NCBI GenBank assembly: GCA_016779325.1
Contig: JADHNU010000025.1
Location: forward strand, 1 to 35,129
From: Pseudomonadales bacterium
GTDB taxonomy: Bacteria > Pseudomonadota > Gammaproteobacteria > Pseudomonadales > Azotimanducaceae
Direction of reading: 5' to 3'
Length of the DNA: 35,129 bases
The notes under the pieces were generated by a model. That model was not told the DNA's origin. It searched no databases and saw only the letters and a list, made by a program, of their open reading frames with translations. Position 1 is the first letter of the stretch. Each line of letters starts with the position of its first letter. Shown here one piece after another: positions 22,240 through 31,477 of the stretch. The translations under genes were made by a program, and so were the position numbers.

Positions 22240-23799
22240 ATGGCAATGGATACGACCCACTCTGATGCGGTGGTGCACCACAATTTAGCTGAGGCCGAAC
22301 TGGTCGAGCTGGCGGTGCAACGGGGCGAAGGCAGCTTCGCCGACACAGGGGCCCTGGTGGTCAAAACCGGCGCTCGCACCGGCCGCTCTCCGGCGGACCG
22401 GTTCATCGTCAAGGAGCCGGGCAGTGAAGCAGAGATCGACTGGGGCCCGGTAAACCGCCCCTTCGACGCCGAGCGCTTCAGCGCCCTGTGGGATCGGGTT
22501 TCGGCCTACCTCGGAGAACAGGAACGCTTTGTTTCCACCCTCCACGTGGGTGCCGATCCGGAGCACTACATTCCCATCGAGGTCACCACGGAAACCGCGT
22601 GGCATAACCTCTTTGCTCGCCTGCTTTTCATTCGCCCAAGCGTGTATAACCCCGCAAGCAAGGCGCCCTGGCAAATTCTCAATGCGCCGGGCTTTGTTTG
22701 CGACCCGGAGCGTGACGGCACCCACTCCGATGGTGCGGTGATCCTCAATTTCGCTGAGCGCAAAGTGCTCCTCGCCGGCATGCGATACGCCGGGGAGATG
22801 AAAAAGTCCATGTTCGCCGTGCAGAACTATCTGCTGCCGGAAAAGGACGTGCTCCCCATGCACTGTGCCGCGAATGTCGACGAGCAAGGCAATGTTTGCC
22901 TGTTCTTCGGCCTGTCTGGTACGGGGAAGACCACCCTCTCCGCCGACCCCACGCGCCTGCTCATCGGCGACGATGAGCACGGCTGGGGGGAAGGCACGGT
23001 CTTCAATATCGAAGGGGGCTGCTACGCAAAGTGCATCAACCTGTCCCGGGAAAACGAGCCGGTGATTTGGGATGCCATCCGCTTCGGCAGCATCATTGAA
23101 AACGTGGTGATTGATCCCACCACGCGGCAAGCCGATTACACCGACGCCACGCTGACGGAAAACTCTCGCGCGTGCTATCCCCGGGAGCATATCGAGCTGC
23201 GGGCGGACGAGAACCGCGCCGGCGAGCCCAAGGCCATTATCTTCCTGACCTGCGACGTTTCTGGCGTCCTGCCCCCCGTTTCCATTCTGTCTAAGGAAGC
23301 GGCGGCCTATCACTTCCTGTCGGGCTACACGGCGGCCGTGGGCTCCACGGAAGTGGGCTCCACGGAGGCCTATCGGGCGACTTTCTCCACCTGCTTCGGC
23401 GCGCCCTTCTTCCCCCGGCCGGCCGGCGTCTACGCCGACCTGCTGATTAAGCGCATCGAGGCCTTCGGCGCCAAGGTCTATCTTGTCAATACGGGCTGGA
23501 CCGGCGGTGGCTATGGCGTGGGCAAGCGCTTCCCCATTCCCGTAACTCGGGCCGTGGTGAGCGCCATTCAAAGCGGCGCCCTCGACGGCGTCGCCACGGA
23601 GGCTATCCCGGCGCTCAAGCTGGCCGTGCCCACGGCCGTACCGGGCGTCCCCGATGCGGTCCTGAATCCTCGGAATACCTGGGCCGACCCCGCCGCCTAC
23701 GACGCCGCTGCCCGCGCGCTGGCGGAGAAGTTCGCGAAGAACTTCGAACGCTTTGCCGTGGCCGACGCCATCAAAGCCGCGGGTCCGGACGTCGCCTAG
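22240..23799 (+). CDS. pckA: Phosphoenolpyruvate carboxykinase (ATP)
   Basis: Makes phosphoenolpyruvate from oxaloacetate with ATP, the entry step of gluconeogenesis from acetate, fatty acids or amino acids. The 519 residues show the ATP-type P-loop GLSGTGKT (224-231), the kinase-2-like GDDEHGW (243-249), [10 protein letters not shown] near the N-terminus (substrate arginine) and [10 protein letters not shown] near residue 410. Length is normal. ATG 22240 has GAGG six bases upstream; ATG at codon 3 is an alternative. The stop codon lies in a small AGGGC-TTCG-GCCCT hairpin (23798-23811) with no T tract. Confidence 0.96.
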   Translation: MAMDTTHSDAVVHHNLAEAELVELAVQRGEGSFADTGALVVKTGARTGRSPADRFIVKEPGSEAEIDWGPVNRPFDAERFSALWDRVSAYLGEQERFVSTLHVGADPEHYIPIEVTTETAWHNLFARLLFIRPSVYNPASKAPWQILNAPGFVCDPERDGTHSDGAVILNFAERKVLLAGMRYAGEMKKSMFAVQNYLLPEKDVLPMHCAANVDEQGNVCLFFGLSGTGKTTLSADPTRLLIGDDEHGWGEGTVFNIEGGCYAKCINLSRENEPVIWDAIRFGSIIENVVIDPTTRQADYTDATLTENSRACYPREHIELRADENRAGEPKAIIFLTCDVSGVLPPVSILSKEAAAYHFLSGYTAAVGSTEVGSTEAYRATFSTCFGAPFFPRPAGVYADLLIKRIEAFGAKVYLVNTGWTGGGYGVGKRFPIPVTRAVVSAIQSGALDGVATEAIPALKLAVPTAVPGVPDAVLNPRNTWADPAAYDAAARALAEKFAKNFERFAVADAIKAAGPDVA

Positions 23800-23922
23800 G
23801 GCTTCGGCCCTGGGCTCCCCAGCGGCCCACCGTGCTGCTAACCTCTCGCCTCCGCGGGCGCGCTGCGCCCCACGGGTTGCCGTCCCAGCCGGGTCAGCAA
23901 CGCCTTGGCTTGGGGGGGTGAG

Positions 23923-25512
23923 GTGGACAAGCAAACGGAAGCACGCCTACGAGCCCTTGAGACCGGCGCTGAAGCTGGTCTCAACCAGCTTCTCCGGGGC
24001 ATCGAGAAGGAAAGCCTTCGGGTGGACGCCGCCAGCGAGCTGGCGGCCACGCCCCACCCCGTTTGCCTGGGCTCGCCCCTGACCCATCCCACGATCACCA
24101 CGGATTTCTCCGAAGCCCAGCTCGAACTCATTACGCCGGTCTCTCCCTCGGCCCAGGAAACGCTGGCCCAGCTTCGGGATACGCACCGATTTGTGTATCA
24201 CTGCCTCGGGGAGGAGCGGCTTTGGGCGGCCAGCATGCCCGGGCGCCTTCCGGAAGATAGCGCGATCCCCGTCGGCCGCTACGGCACGTCCAATGTGGGC
24301 ATGGCGAAAACGGTCTATCGCCGCGGCCTAGGCGTACGCTACGGGCGGACCATGCAAACCATCTCCGGTATTCACTACAACTTTTCCCTGCCCGACGCCT
24401 TTTGGACCTGGCTCGCGGAGGAAGAGGGGCAAGGCGCGCCCGATCAGGCGTATCGCACGCGGCGCTACTTCGACCTGATTCGAAATTTTCGGCGCCACTC
24501 CTGGCTCCTTTTGTACCTCTTTGGCGCGTCCCCGGCGGTCTATGAAGGCTTTCTCCGGGGCCGCCCGCACCAGCTCAGCAAGCGCGGAGCGGACACCCTG
24601 GCCCTGCCCTACGCCACCAGCCTTCGCATGGGGGGGCTTGGCTACCAGAGCGACGCCCAGGCAACCCTGAAGGTGTCCTACAACGGCCTGGCGCCCTATG
24701 CCCGCACGCTCCACGGCGCCCTGACTCAGCCCTACGGCCCCTACGAGCGCTACGGTCTGGAGCGCGACGGGGAGTTCATTCAGCTCTCCACGAGCCTTTT
24801 GCAGATTGAAAACGAGTTTTACGGCACGATCCGCCCCAAGCGCAGCATTCGTCCGGGCGAGCGCGCCCTGCACGCCCTCGGGGAGCGAGGGGTAGAGTAT
24901 GTCGAGGTCCGCTGCATGGATCTCAACCCCTTCCTACCCCTCGGCATCGACGAACCCACGATCCAGTTTCTCGATACCTTCCTCCTGCTCTGCTTGCTGC
25001 TCCCAAGCCCCGAAGACACCCCAGAGGAAATCGCCCAGCTCGCGGTCATGCACCGCGCCGTGGTGGAGCGGGGACGGGACCCCGCCCTTCGCCTGGCCAC
25101 GGCAAAGGGCCAGGAAACGCTTCAAAGCCTCGGCCAGCCCCTGCTCGAGGCGGCCCGGCCCCTGGCCCAGGCCCTGGATCGGAGCCAGCACACGGCCGGC
25201 CACAGCGCAGCGCTCGATGCCGCCGTCGCCGCCCTGGCCGATCCGTCCCTCACCCCCAGCGCAGCCGTGCTGAGCGAGATGGCGCGAATGGACGACAGCT
25301 TCCTGACCCTCACCCAAGCTCTCAGCGATCAGCACCGAGAGACCTTCCGCGCCCTGGCCCTCAGCGACGCCGAGCGAGTGGCCCAGGCGCGCCTCGCGGT
25401 TCTCTCCCTTGAGGAACAGGCCGCCCTGGAGGCGAAGGAGACGCAGAGCTTCGCGGACTATCGGGTGGCCTACCTTCAGCAGCCCCTGCTCCCTCTTACG
25501 GGAGCGGCTTGA
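23923..25512 (+). CDS. gshA: Glutamate-cysteine ligase
   Basis: First enzyme of glutathione synthesis, joining glutamate and cysteine with ATP. The 529-residue protein follows the E. coli GshA pattern: RGIEKESLRV near residue 30, SPLTHPTITTDFSEAQLELITP, GRYGTSNVG, MQTISGIHYNFSLP, and EVRCMDLNPFLPLGI. GTG 23923 was chosen because the protein then begins at the same point as E. coli GshA; a TTG six codons upstream (23905) is possible but has a poorer ribosome site. The GGGGGGTGAG run precedes the GTG closely. The stop codon overlaps the TTG start of acpH. Confidence 0.95.
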   Translation: MDKQTEARLRALETGAEAGLNQLLRGIEKESLRVDAASELAATPHPVCLGSPLTHPTITTDFSEAQLELITPVSPSAQETLAQLRDTHRFVYHCLGEERLWAASMPGRLPEDSAIPVGRYGTSNVGMAKTVYRRGLGVRYGRTMQTISGIHYNFSLPDAFWTWLAEEEGQGAPDQAYRTRRYFDLIRNFRRHSWLLLYLFGASPAVYEGFLRGRPHQLSKRGADTLALPYATSLRMGGLGYQSDAQATLKVSYNGLAPYARTLHGALTQPYGPYERYGLERDGEFIQLSTSLLQIENEFYGTIRPKRSIRPGERALHALGERGVEYVEVRCMDLNPFLPLGIDEPTIQFLDTFLLLCLLLPSPEDTPEEIAQLAVMHRAVVERGRDPALRLATAKGQETLQSLGQPLLEAARPLAQALDRSQHTAGHSAALDAAVAALADPSLTPSAAVLSEMARMDDSFLTLTQALSDQHRETFRALALSDAERVAQARLAVLSLEEQAALEAKETQSFADYRVAYLQQPLLPLTGAA

Positions 25513-26102
25513 ATTACCTCGGCCATTTCGTTCTCGCCGGGCCGGACCGAGACCTGCGCCTAGGCGCCTTCCTTGGCGATTTTATTACCGGCCCCCTACC
25601 GGGCCCCCATGCCCCGGGGCTCGCTCGCGGCCTCGCTCTGCATCGGTTTATTGACCGGCTCACGGACAGCGACCCCGTCTTCCGCGAACTCAAGGGCCTT
25701 GCCCCCGCGCCCCTCCGCCGCTTTATGCCCATCGCCTTAGACGTGATCTTTGATCATTGCCTGGCCCGCCACTTTTCTACCCTCACGCAAAGCGATCTCG
25801 AGCCCTTTTGCGAGGAGGTAATCCAAGAGCTTCGCGAATCCGAGGCCCTCATGCCCGCCCCTGCCCGGACAACCTTCGCCGCCCTCGCAACCCACCGCGT
25901 CCTACCGCGCTATCGTCACTGGGAAGCCATTCAAGCCACCCTCGAGCGAATCAGCCAGCGCCGCCCGCGCCTTGGCGCGCTGCAGGCGCTGCCGCCGCTT
26001 CTTGAGGACGCATTGCCCACCATCGAGGCGGTTTTCCTGACGCGTTTTCCCGCACTGGAGGCCGCCTGCGAAGCTTGGAAGCACGGCGCCGATTCCCCGT
26101 AA
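25509..26102 (+). CDS. acpH: Acyl carrier protein phosphodiesterase
   Basis: A 197-residue member of the AcpH (DUF479) family, which removes the 4'-phosphopantetheine group from holo-ACP. It has MNYLGHFVLA at the start, GAFLGDFITG, HRFIDRLTDSDP with the conserved His and Asp pair, and FMPIALDVIFDHCLARHF, all matching E. coli AcpH in order. The start is TTG, overlapping the gshA stop in TTGA, so it is probably translated at a low level by coupling to gshA. Confidence 0.9.
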   Translation: MNYLGHFVLAGPDRDLRLGAFLGDFITGPLPGPHAPGLARGLALHRFIDRLTDSDPVFRELKGLAPAPLRRFMPIALDVIFDHCLARHFSTLTQSDLEPFCEEVIQELRESEALMPAPARTTFAALATHRVLPRYRHWEAIQATLERISQRRPRLGALQALPPLLEDALPTIEAVFLTRFPALEAACEAWKHGADSP

Positions 26103-26154
26103 CCGCGCGGGAAGGCTACACTGGGCAGACTACGTACAGCCGGGAGAGCGGTTC

Positions 26155-27129
26155 ATGAAGGCACTGTTATGCAAAAGCGCAGGGGCACCGGAAAGCCTGG
26201 TCCTCGAGGAGCTGCCTGAGCCGACCCCGGGGCCCGGGGAGGCCTGCGTCGCGATCCGCCACGTGGGCATTAACTTCCCCGACTGCCTCATGATCGAAGG
26301 CAAATATCAGGTTAAACCCCCCTTCCCCTTTGCCCCCGGCGGGGAGTTCTCCGGCGTGGTCAGCGCCGTGGGCGAGGGGGTCACGAACGTGGCCGTCGGC
26401 GATCGGGTGGCCGGAGGCTCAGGCCATGGGGCCCTGGCGGAGGCCCTCCTCGTGGACGCCAAGCGTCTGCGAAAGGTCGCCCCGGGGATGCCCCTGGCCG
26501 TGGCGGCCGCCTGGAACACCACCTACGGCACCAGCTACCACGCCCTGAAGCAGCGCGGCCAGCTGAAGCCCGGGGAAACCCTGCTGGTGCTGGGTGCTGC
26601 CGGGGGGGTGGGCTTGGCTGCGGTAGAGCTCGGCAAGGCCATGGGGGCCCGAGTCCTTGCCGCGGCGAGCACGGAAAGCAAGCGCCAGGCGGCCCTCGAA
26701 GCCGGCGCCGATGAGGTCATCGATTACAGCGATGGCGATCTGAAGGAGAAGGTGAAAGCCCTTACCGATGGGCGCGGCGCTGACGTCATTTACGACCCCG
26801 TGGGCGGGCCCCTCTTCGATCAATGCCTCCGCTCCATTGCCTGGAACGGTCGCATCTTGGTGGTTGGCTTTGTCGGCGGTGATATTCCCAAGGCCCCCAT
26901 CAACCTAATCCTCCTTAAGGGGTGCCAGGTTGTGGGCGTTTTCTACGGCGCCTTCACCGGGCGCGAGACCGCGGCGGACGCGGAGAACTGGCGCGAGCTC
27001 AACGCCCTTTGGCAGAGCGGCGCCATCCGGCCCAAGATCAGCGCCCATTTTCCCCTGGCCGAAGGGGGCAAAGCCCTCCGCGCCCTCATGGACCGGGAAG
27101 CCATCGGCAAGGTCGTGGTGGATCTGTGA
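26155..27129 (+). CDS. NADPH:quinone oxidoreductase (zinc-independent MDR)
   Basis: A 324-residue medium-chain dehydrogenase/reductase of the quinone oxidoreductase group. The N-terminal GroES-like domain is followed by the nucleotide-binding GAAGGVGLAAVELGKAMGA (about 146-164). Zinc-binding cysteines are absent, as in quinone reductases. The sequence VVGVFYGAFTGRE and the final IGKVVVDL are common in the YhdH/QOR-type acyl or quinone reductases of proteobacteria. ATG 26155 has GGGAGAG upstream. Its stop overlaps the dsbB GTG start. The physiological substrate is uncertain. Confidence 0.88.
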   Translation: MKALLCKSAGAPESLVLEELPEPTPGPGEACVAIRHVGINFPDCLMIEGKYQVKPPFPFAPGGEFSGVVSAVGEGVTNVAVGDRVAGGSGHGALAEALLVDAKRLRKVAPGMPLAVAAAWNTTYGTSYHALKQRGQLKPGETLLVLGAAGGVGLAAVELGKAMGARVLAAASTESKRQAALEAGADEVIDYSDGDLKEKVKALTDGRGADVIYDPVGGPLFDQCLRSIAWNGRILVVGFVGGDIPKAPINLILLKGCQVVGVFYGAFTGRETAADAENWRELNALWQSGAIRPKISAHFPLAEGGKALRALMDREAIGKVVVDL

Positions 27130-27614
27130 ACAGCCTCCTCGCGCCTCGCGCCCTGTTCTTCGCCATGGCGCTAGGCAGCGCCGGGCTCATGGCCTTCGCG
27201 CTATACCTCGAGCACGTCTATCTCCTCGACCCCTGCCCCCTGTGCATGATGCAGCGCATTTGGGTGGTGATCGTCGGCCTGATTGCCCTGGCCGCTGCCC
27301 TTCATGGCCGGCAAGCCCGCCGCTGGGCCCTGGCCACGGGCGGCGCTGCGGTCATCGGCAGCGGCTTTTCCCTGCGTCAGCTTTGGCTACAAAGCCTGCC
27401 TGCGGACGAGATCCCCGCCTGCGGACCGGGGCTGGAGTACATGCTCGAGGTGTTTCCCTTAAGCGATGTGCTAAAGGCCATGGTGCTCGGCACGGGCAAC
27501 TGCGCGGAGGTCACCTGGACCTTCCTTAGCCTTAGCATCCCCGCTTGGGTGCTAGTGGCCTTCGTGGGTTTTCTTGCGGTCAGCCTGTTCGCGCGCCAGC
27601 GCGCCGGCGCCTAG
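27126..27614 (+). CDS. dsbB: Disulfide bond formation protein DsbB
   Basis: A 162-residue inner-membrane protein that reoxidises DsbA and passes electrons to quinone. There are four hydrophobic segments. Both periplasmic cysteine pairs are present: CPLC (37-40) and Cys99/Cys126, matching 41/44 and 104/130 of E. coli DsbB. GTG 27126 overlaps the preceding stop (GTGA); starting there the N-terminus and first helix fit the family, so longer upstream frames were rejected. A short GGGCC-TAA-GGCCC hairpin (27619-27631) follows without a T run. Confidence 0.95.
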   Translation: MNSLLAPRALFFAMALGSAGLMAFALYLEHVYLLDPCPLCMMQRIWVVIVGLIALAAALHGRQARRWALATGGAAVIGSGFSLRQLWLQSLPADEIPACGPGLEYMLEVFPLSDVLKAMVLGTGNCAEVTWTFLSLSIPAWVLVAFVGFLAVSLFARQRAGA

Positions 27615-27640
27615 CCCTGGGCCTAAGGCCCTAAAACCCC

Positions 27641-27646
27641 TATGCT
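27641..27646 (+). promoter_or_regulatory. -10 candidate before the M1 peptidase gene
   Basis: TATGCT (27641-27646) lies 58 bases before the peptidase ATG, with TTACGCC immediately after it. It resembles the other TATGCT sites, but the discriminator is less GC-rich. An ATG within it opens a longer peptidase frame that was rejected. Confidence 0.3.
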
Positions 27647-27704
27647 TTACGCCTGGTGCGGCGTTACGCCGCTCCGCCCCTCGTGCTCAGTAGCGGAGTT
27701 GCCC

Positions 27705-30161
27705 ATGCGTTCCCTCATGCGACGCCTTGCCCTTCTTACGCTTGCCCTTGCCCTCGCCCCGGCGCAGGGGCAAATCGCCCAGACCAAAAATAATTTCGAA
27801 GATAAGTTCCGGCAACTCGACGAAAGCTGGCCCACACCGACGGCTACGCGAAGCGCCACCGGCGCCCCCGGGCCCGCCTACTGGCAACAGCAAGTCGATT
27901 ACGACATCGACGTGACCTTGCTTGAGGACGGCCGGCGCATCGAAGGGGAAGCGCGGATCCGCTACCACAACAACAGTCCCGAAGCCCTGGCCTACCTTTG
28001 GTTCCAGATGGACCAGAACCGGTTTAGGCCTGATTCGGACGACAGCCTAACGCGCACCTTCGGTGAGAAAGACCGCATCACCTACCGGACCCTGCGCCGC
28101 GAGCAGTTCATGGAGGATGTCCCCGGGGGCTACGACCTCGGCGCCGTCACCGATGGCAAAGGGGCCGCTCTGCCCTATGTGGTGCGCGATACGCTCATGC
28201 GCGTCGACCTCCCGAGGCCCCTTGCCCCAGGCAAGGAAACGGAAGTCCGCATTCAGTGGGCCTTCAATATCCAGGAAACCAACGCCACGGGCGGCCGGGC
28301 GGGCTTCGAGCACTTCGCCGAGGACGGCAACGACATCTTCCTGCTGGCCCAGTGGTATCCGCGGCTGGCTGCATTCTCCGATTACGAGGGCTGGCACAAC
28401 AAGGCGTTCCTTGGAAACGGAGAGTTCACGCTCGAGTTTGGCAACTACGAAGTCGCCATCACGGTCCCGGCGGACCACGTCGTGGCCGCCACGGGGGTGC
28501 TCCAGAACCCCCGAGACGTCATGAGCGACGAAGAGCGGGCGCGGATGAAAGCCGCGGAAACGGCCGAGGATCCCGTCTTTATCGTCACCGCCGAGGAAGC
28601 CCTTGCGAAGGAAGGGCAACGCGCCACGGCGGCCCGCACCTGGCGCTTCAAGGCCGACAACGTGCGTGATTTCGCCTGGGCCAGCTCCCGTAAGTTCATC
28701 TGGGACGCCCAGGGCTACGCCCAGGACGGCGAAGGGGTTGCCCCGGACCGAGTCATGGCCATGTCCTTTTATCCGAAGGAAGGGGAGCCCCTCTGGTCCC
28801 GCTACTCCACGGAGTCGGTGATCCACACCATGGAGGTGTATTCCCGCTACAGCTTCCCCTACCCCTACCCCACGGCCCAGTCCGTAAACGGGCCGGTCGG
28901 CGGTATGGAATACCCCATGATCACCTTCAACGGGCCGCGCACGGACCCGCACGAAGATGGCGACCGCACCTATTCCCGGGGAGAGAAGGAATTTCTCATT
29001 GGCGTGGTTATTCACGAGATCGGCCATATCTACTTCCCCATGACCGTCAACAGCGACGAGCGTCAGTGGACCTGGATGGACGAAGGCATCAACACCTTCC
29101 TCCAGCATTTGGCGGAAATGGAGTGGGGCGAGGGCATGCGCTCGGATCGGGGCGACCCCCGCTACATCACCGATTACATGACCAGCAGCCGCCAGGTGCC
29201 GATCATGACCAACTCCGAATCCATCTTTCAGTTCGGCAATAACGCCTATGCCAAGCCAGCAACGGCGCTGAATGTCCTCCGGGAGACGATCCTTGGTCGG
29301 GAGCTCTTCGACTTTGCCTTCCGAGAGTACGCCCAGCGCTGGAAGTTCAAGCGCCCCACCCCCTTTGATCTCTTCCGCACCCTAGAAGAGGCCTCCGGGG
29401 TTGACCTCGACTGGTTCTGGCGAGGCTGGTTCTACTCGACCGATCACGTCGACATCAGCCTCGATCGGGTAGTGAAGATGCGCCTGGACACGAGCAACCC
29501 GGAAATCGAAAAGGCCTGGGAGCGCGATCAACAGGCCGCCGAGCCCGTTTATCGCTTTGGCGCTAAGAACGAAGCAGCAGGGCTCACCCTGCGCACGGAC
29601 CGCGATCTGTCCCTGAAGGACCTTTACGCGGAGAACGACGAGTTCACGGTCACCAACAAGGATCGAAACGGCTTCGATGAATTCCTTGAGGGCCTGGTGG
29701 ATAAGAACGACAGCGATCCCGAGTGGCCCCGGCGCGTCTACGAGCGCGCCGTGGAAGAGAACGCCAACTACTACATCTTAGAGTTCTCTAACCTCGGCGG
29801 CCTCGTCATGCCGGTCATTCTCGGCATCACCTATGCCGATGGGTCGGAGGAAGAGCTCCGCATGCCCGCAGAGATCTGGCGTCGCAGCCCCAAGGCCGTG
29901 CGCAAGCTACTGATTCGGGAGAAGGAGATCGCCCAGATCATCGTCGATCCCCACTGGGAAACGGCCGATGCCAACGTGGAGAACAACCACTACCCACGGC
30001 AGTTCGTCCCGTCCCGCCTCGAGATGTACCGCTACAAGCGCAAGGAGCGGAACCTCATGAGCGATCTGCGCGTGGAGCGGAAAACCGATACCCCCGATGC
30101 CACCCCGGCCGAGGGCGCGGAGAGCGTGGCGGACGACGCCGTACCCATGACCGAGGAGTAA
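27705..30161 (+). CDS. Secreted M1-family metallopeptidase
   Basis: An 818-residue gluzincin aminopeptidase of the M1 type, exported to the periplasm or beyond. The signal peptide is residues 1-23 (ending APAQG). The zinc site is HEIGH (437-441) with Glu460 in WMDEG, giving the HExxH-x18-E spacing; the exopeptidase motif is GGMEYP (about 399-404) in place of classical GAMEN. The C-terminal 300 residues are beta-rich with an acidic, Thr/Ala/Glu tail. ATG 27705 was chosen for the CGGAG upstream and the signal peptide; a start 21 codons earlier overlaps a promoter-like element. A DUF6702 gene follows after 7 bases, a pairing I recall from other marine proteobacteria. Confidence 0.9.
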   Translation: MRSLMRRLALLTLALALAPAQGQIAQTKNNFEDKFRQLDESWPTPTATRSATGAPGPAYWQQQVDYDIDVTLLEDGRRIEGEARIRYHNNSPEALAYLWFQMDQNRFRPDSDDSLTRTFGEKDRITYRTLRREQFMEDVPGGYDLGAVTDGKGAALPYVVRDTLMRVDLPRPLAPGKETEVRIQWAFNIQETNATGGRAGFEHFAEDGNDIFLLAQWYPRLAAFSDYEGWHNKAFLGNGEFTLEFGNYEVAITVPADHVVAATGVLQNPRDVMSDEERARMKAAETAEDPVFIVTAEEALAKEGQRATAARTWRFKADNVRDFAWASSRKFIWDAQGYAQDGEGVAPDRVMAMSFYPKEGEPLWSRYSTESVIHTMEVYSRYSFPYPYPTAQSVNGPVGGMEYPMITFNGPRTDPHEDGDRTYSRGEKEFLIGVVIHEIGHIYFPMTVNSDERQWTWMDEGINTFLQHLAEMEWGEGMRSDRGDPRYITDYMTSSRQVPIMTNSESIFQFGNNAYAKPATALNVLRETILGRELFDFAFREYAQRWKFKRPTPFDLFRTLEEASGVDLDWFWRGWFYSTDHVDISLDRVVKMRLDTSNPEIEKAWERDQQAAEPVYRFGAKNEAAGLTLRTDRDLSLKDLYAENDEFTVTNKDRNGFDEFLEGLVDKNDSDPEWPRRVYERAVEENANYYILEFSNLGGLVMPVILGITYADGSEEELRMPAEIWRRSPKAVRKLLIREKEIAQIIVDPHWETADANVENNHYPRQFVPSRLEMYRYKRKERNLMSDLRVERKTDTPDATPAEGAESVADDAVPMTEE

Positions 30162-30168
30162 GCGCGCT

Positions 30169-30681
30169 ATGCGCACCCGTGCGCTGCTCCTGCTTCTGCT
30201 GCTGGTCTGCGCGCCCCTGGGCGCGCATCAGCAGAGGGCTGCGCTCACCACCCTCCGCTACAACCCGCGAAGCGATGAGATCGAGATCGCCCATCGCTTC
30301 TACCTCCATGACGCCGAGCATGCGGCGCAGGAGGTGACGGGGGCGGAGGCCATCCTCCGCAGCGATACGGCCCGGCAGTGGGCCTTCGCCCGCTACGTTC
30401 ACGAAACCTTTCGCCTCAGCACCGCGGAGGGCCAACCCCTAGACAAGGCACTGGTAGGGGTGGAAGTGGACGGCAGCCTGCTGTGGATCTACGAAACCCT
30501 GCCGGGCGACCAGGGCGAGGCCATCGCCCAGGTGCGCCATGAGGCGCTCCTATCACTCTGGCCAAGCCAGGAAAACTGGGTGAACTTCTACGACAGTGAC
30601 GGCGTGCGGACCTTGATTCTGCGGCGGGAGGCGCCTGAGCAAGCGCTCACGAGCGCCCCCCGCCGCCCCCTGCCGCAGTAG
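30169..30681 (+). CDS. DUF6702-family exported protein
   Basis: A 170-residue protein of unknown function with a signal peptide (about 1-19, ending PLGA) followed by HQQRAALTTLRYNPRSDEIE, the typical opening of DUF6702 proteins, in which a histidine often becomes the mature N-terminus. The region EIAHRFYLHDAEHA is rich in His/Asp and could bind a metal (inference). It starts 7 bases after the M1 peptidase stop and is probably co-transcribed, so a role as chaperone, inhibitor or partner of the peptidase is plausible. Its stop lies 5 bases from the convergent SDR stop. Confidence 0.78.
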   Translation: MRTRALLLLLLLVCAPLGAHQQRAALTTLRYNPRSDEIEIAHRFYLHDAEHAAQEVTGAEAILRSDTARQWAFARYVHETFRLSTAEGQPLDKALVGVEVDGSLLWIYETLPGDQGEAIAQVRHEALLSLWPSQENWVNFYDSDGVRTLILRREAPEQALTSAPRRPLPQ

Positions 30682-30685
30682 CGCT

Positions 30686-31465
30686 TTAGGCGGTCATCCC
30701 GCCATCAATCACCAGCTCCGTGCCGGTAATGTAGCTGGCTTCATCGCTCGCCAAAAACACGACCCCATCGGCAATCTGCCGCGCCGTTCCTGTGCGCCCG
30801 AGCGGCACCGCAACGGCCGCCATGGTGTCGATATCCACCGTATTCGCCCCCTCGGCGAGGGGTACGGCGTCGATCTTGCCCCAGATAGGCGTATCGATTA
30901 TGCCGGGATGCACGGAGTTCACGCGGATGTTCCAGCCCGAGCGCGCGCACTCGAGTGCCACACCCTTCGTGAAGAGGCGAACCCCGCCCTTGGTGGCGTT
31001 GTAGGCCGCTAAATTCGCGGCCCCCTTCAGCCCCGCCACGGAGGAGAGGTTGATGATGGCGCCACCGCCGACCTCACGCAGGGCGCGAATACCATGCTTC
31101 ACCCCAAGGAATACCCCATCAAGGTTAATAGCCTGCTGGCGCTGCCAATCCGCAAGCGTCATGTCGACGATGCTGCCACCGATGCCAATGCCGGCGTTGT
31201 TCACCAGAATCGACAACCCGCCAAGCTCCGCTTGGGCCGCAGCCACCACCGCTTCCCAGGCCGACTCGGAGGTGACATCGTGGGCATAGAACGCGGCCTT
31301 ACCCCCGGCCGCTTCGATCCCCGCGACCACTTCCCGGCCCAAGGCTTCCTGGATATCGGTGACGGCCACCGCCGCCCCTTCTTCCGCCAGGCGTTCGGCG
31401 CAGGCACGCCCGATGCCTGACGCCCCGCCGGTGACGAGCGCAACGCGCCCTTGTAAACGAGTCAT
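30686..31465 (-). CDS. SDR-family oxidoreductase
   Basis: A 259-residue classical short-chain dehydrogenase. Motifs: TGGASGIG (12-19) for the cofactor, NNAG (89-92), Asn114, Ser141/142, Tyr155 and Lys159 in AAYNATK; all catalytic positions are filled. Asp37 at the end of beta-2 (AVTDIQ) indicates NAD rather than NADP. It resembles 3-hydroxyacyl or hydroxysteroid dehydrogenases, but the substrate cannot be fixed. It starts 12 bases after the acyl-CoA dehydrogenase stop with GGGGGAG as ribosome site, so the two form an operon and may catalyse successive oxidation steps. Confidence 0.88.
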   Translation of the reverse strand: MTRLQGRVALVTGGASGIGRACAERLAEEGAAVAVTDIQEALGREVVAGIEAAGGKAAFYAHDVTSESAWEAVVAAAQAELGGLSILVNNAGIGIGGSIVDMTLADWQRQQAINLDGVFLGVKHGIRALREVGGGAIINLSSVAGLKGAANLAAYNATKGGVRLFTKGVALECARSGWNIRVNSVHPGIIDTPIWGKIDAVPLAEGANTVDIDTMAAVAVPLGRTGTARQIADGVVFLASDEASYITGTELVIDGGMTA

Positions 31466-31477
31466 GGTGGACTCCCC

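Noticed and set aside
23798-23811. pckA terminator
   Set aside because: AGGGC-TTCG-GCCCT is a neat hairpin but overlaps the stop codon and has no T tract.
22285-23934. 549-codon open frame opposite pckA
   Set aside because: The composition is Arg/Gly/His-rich as expected from the complement of a coding frame, there are no family motifs, and pckA is certain.
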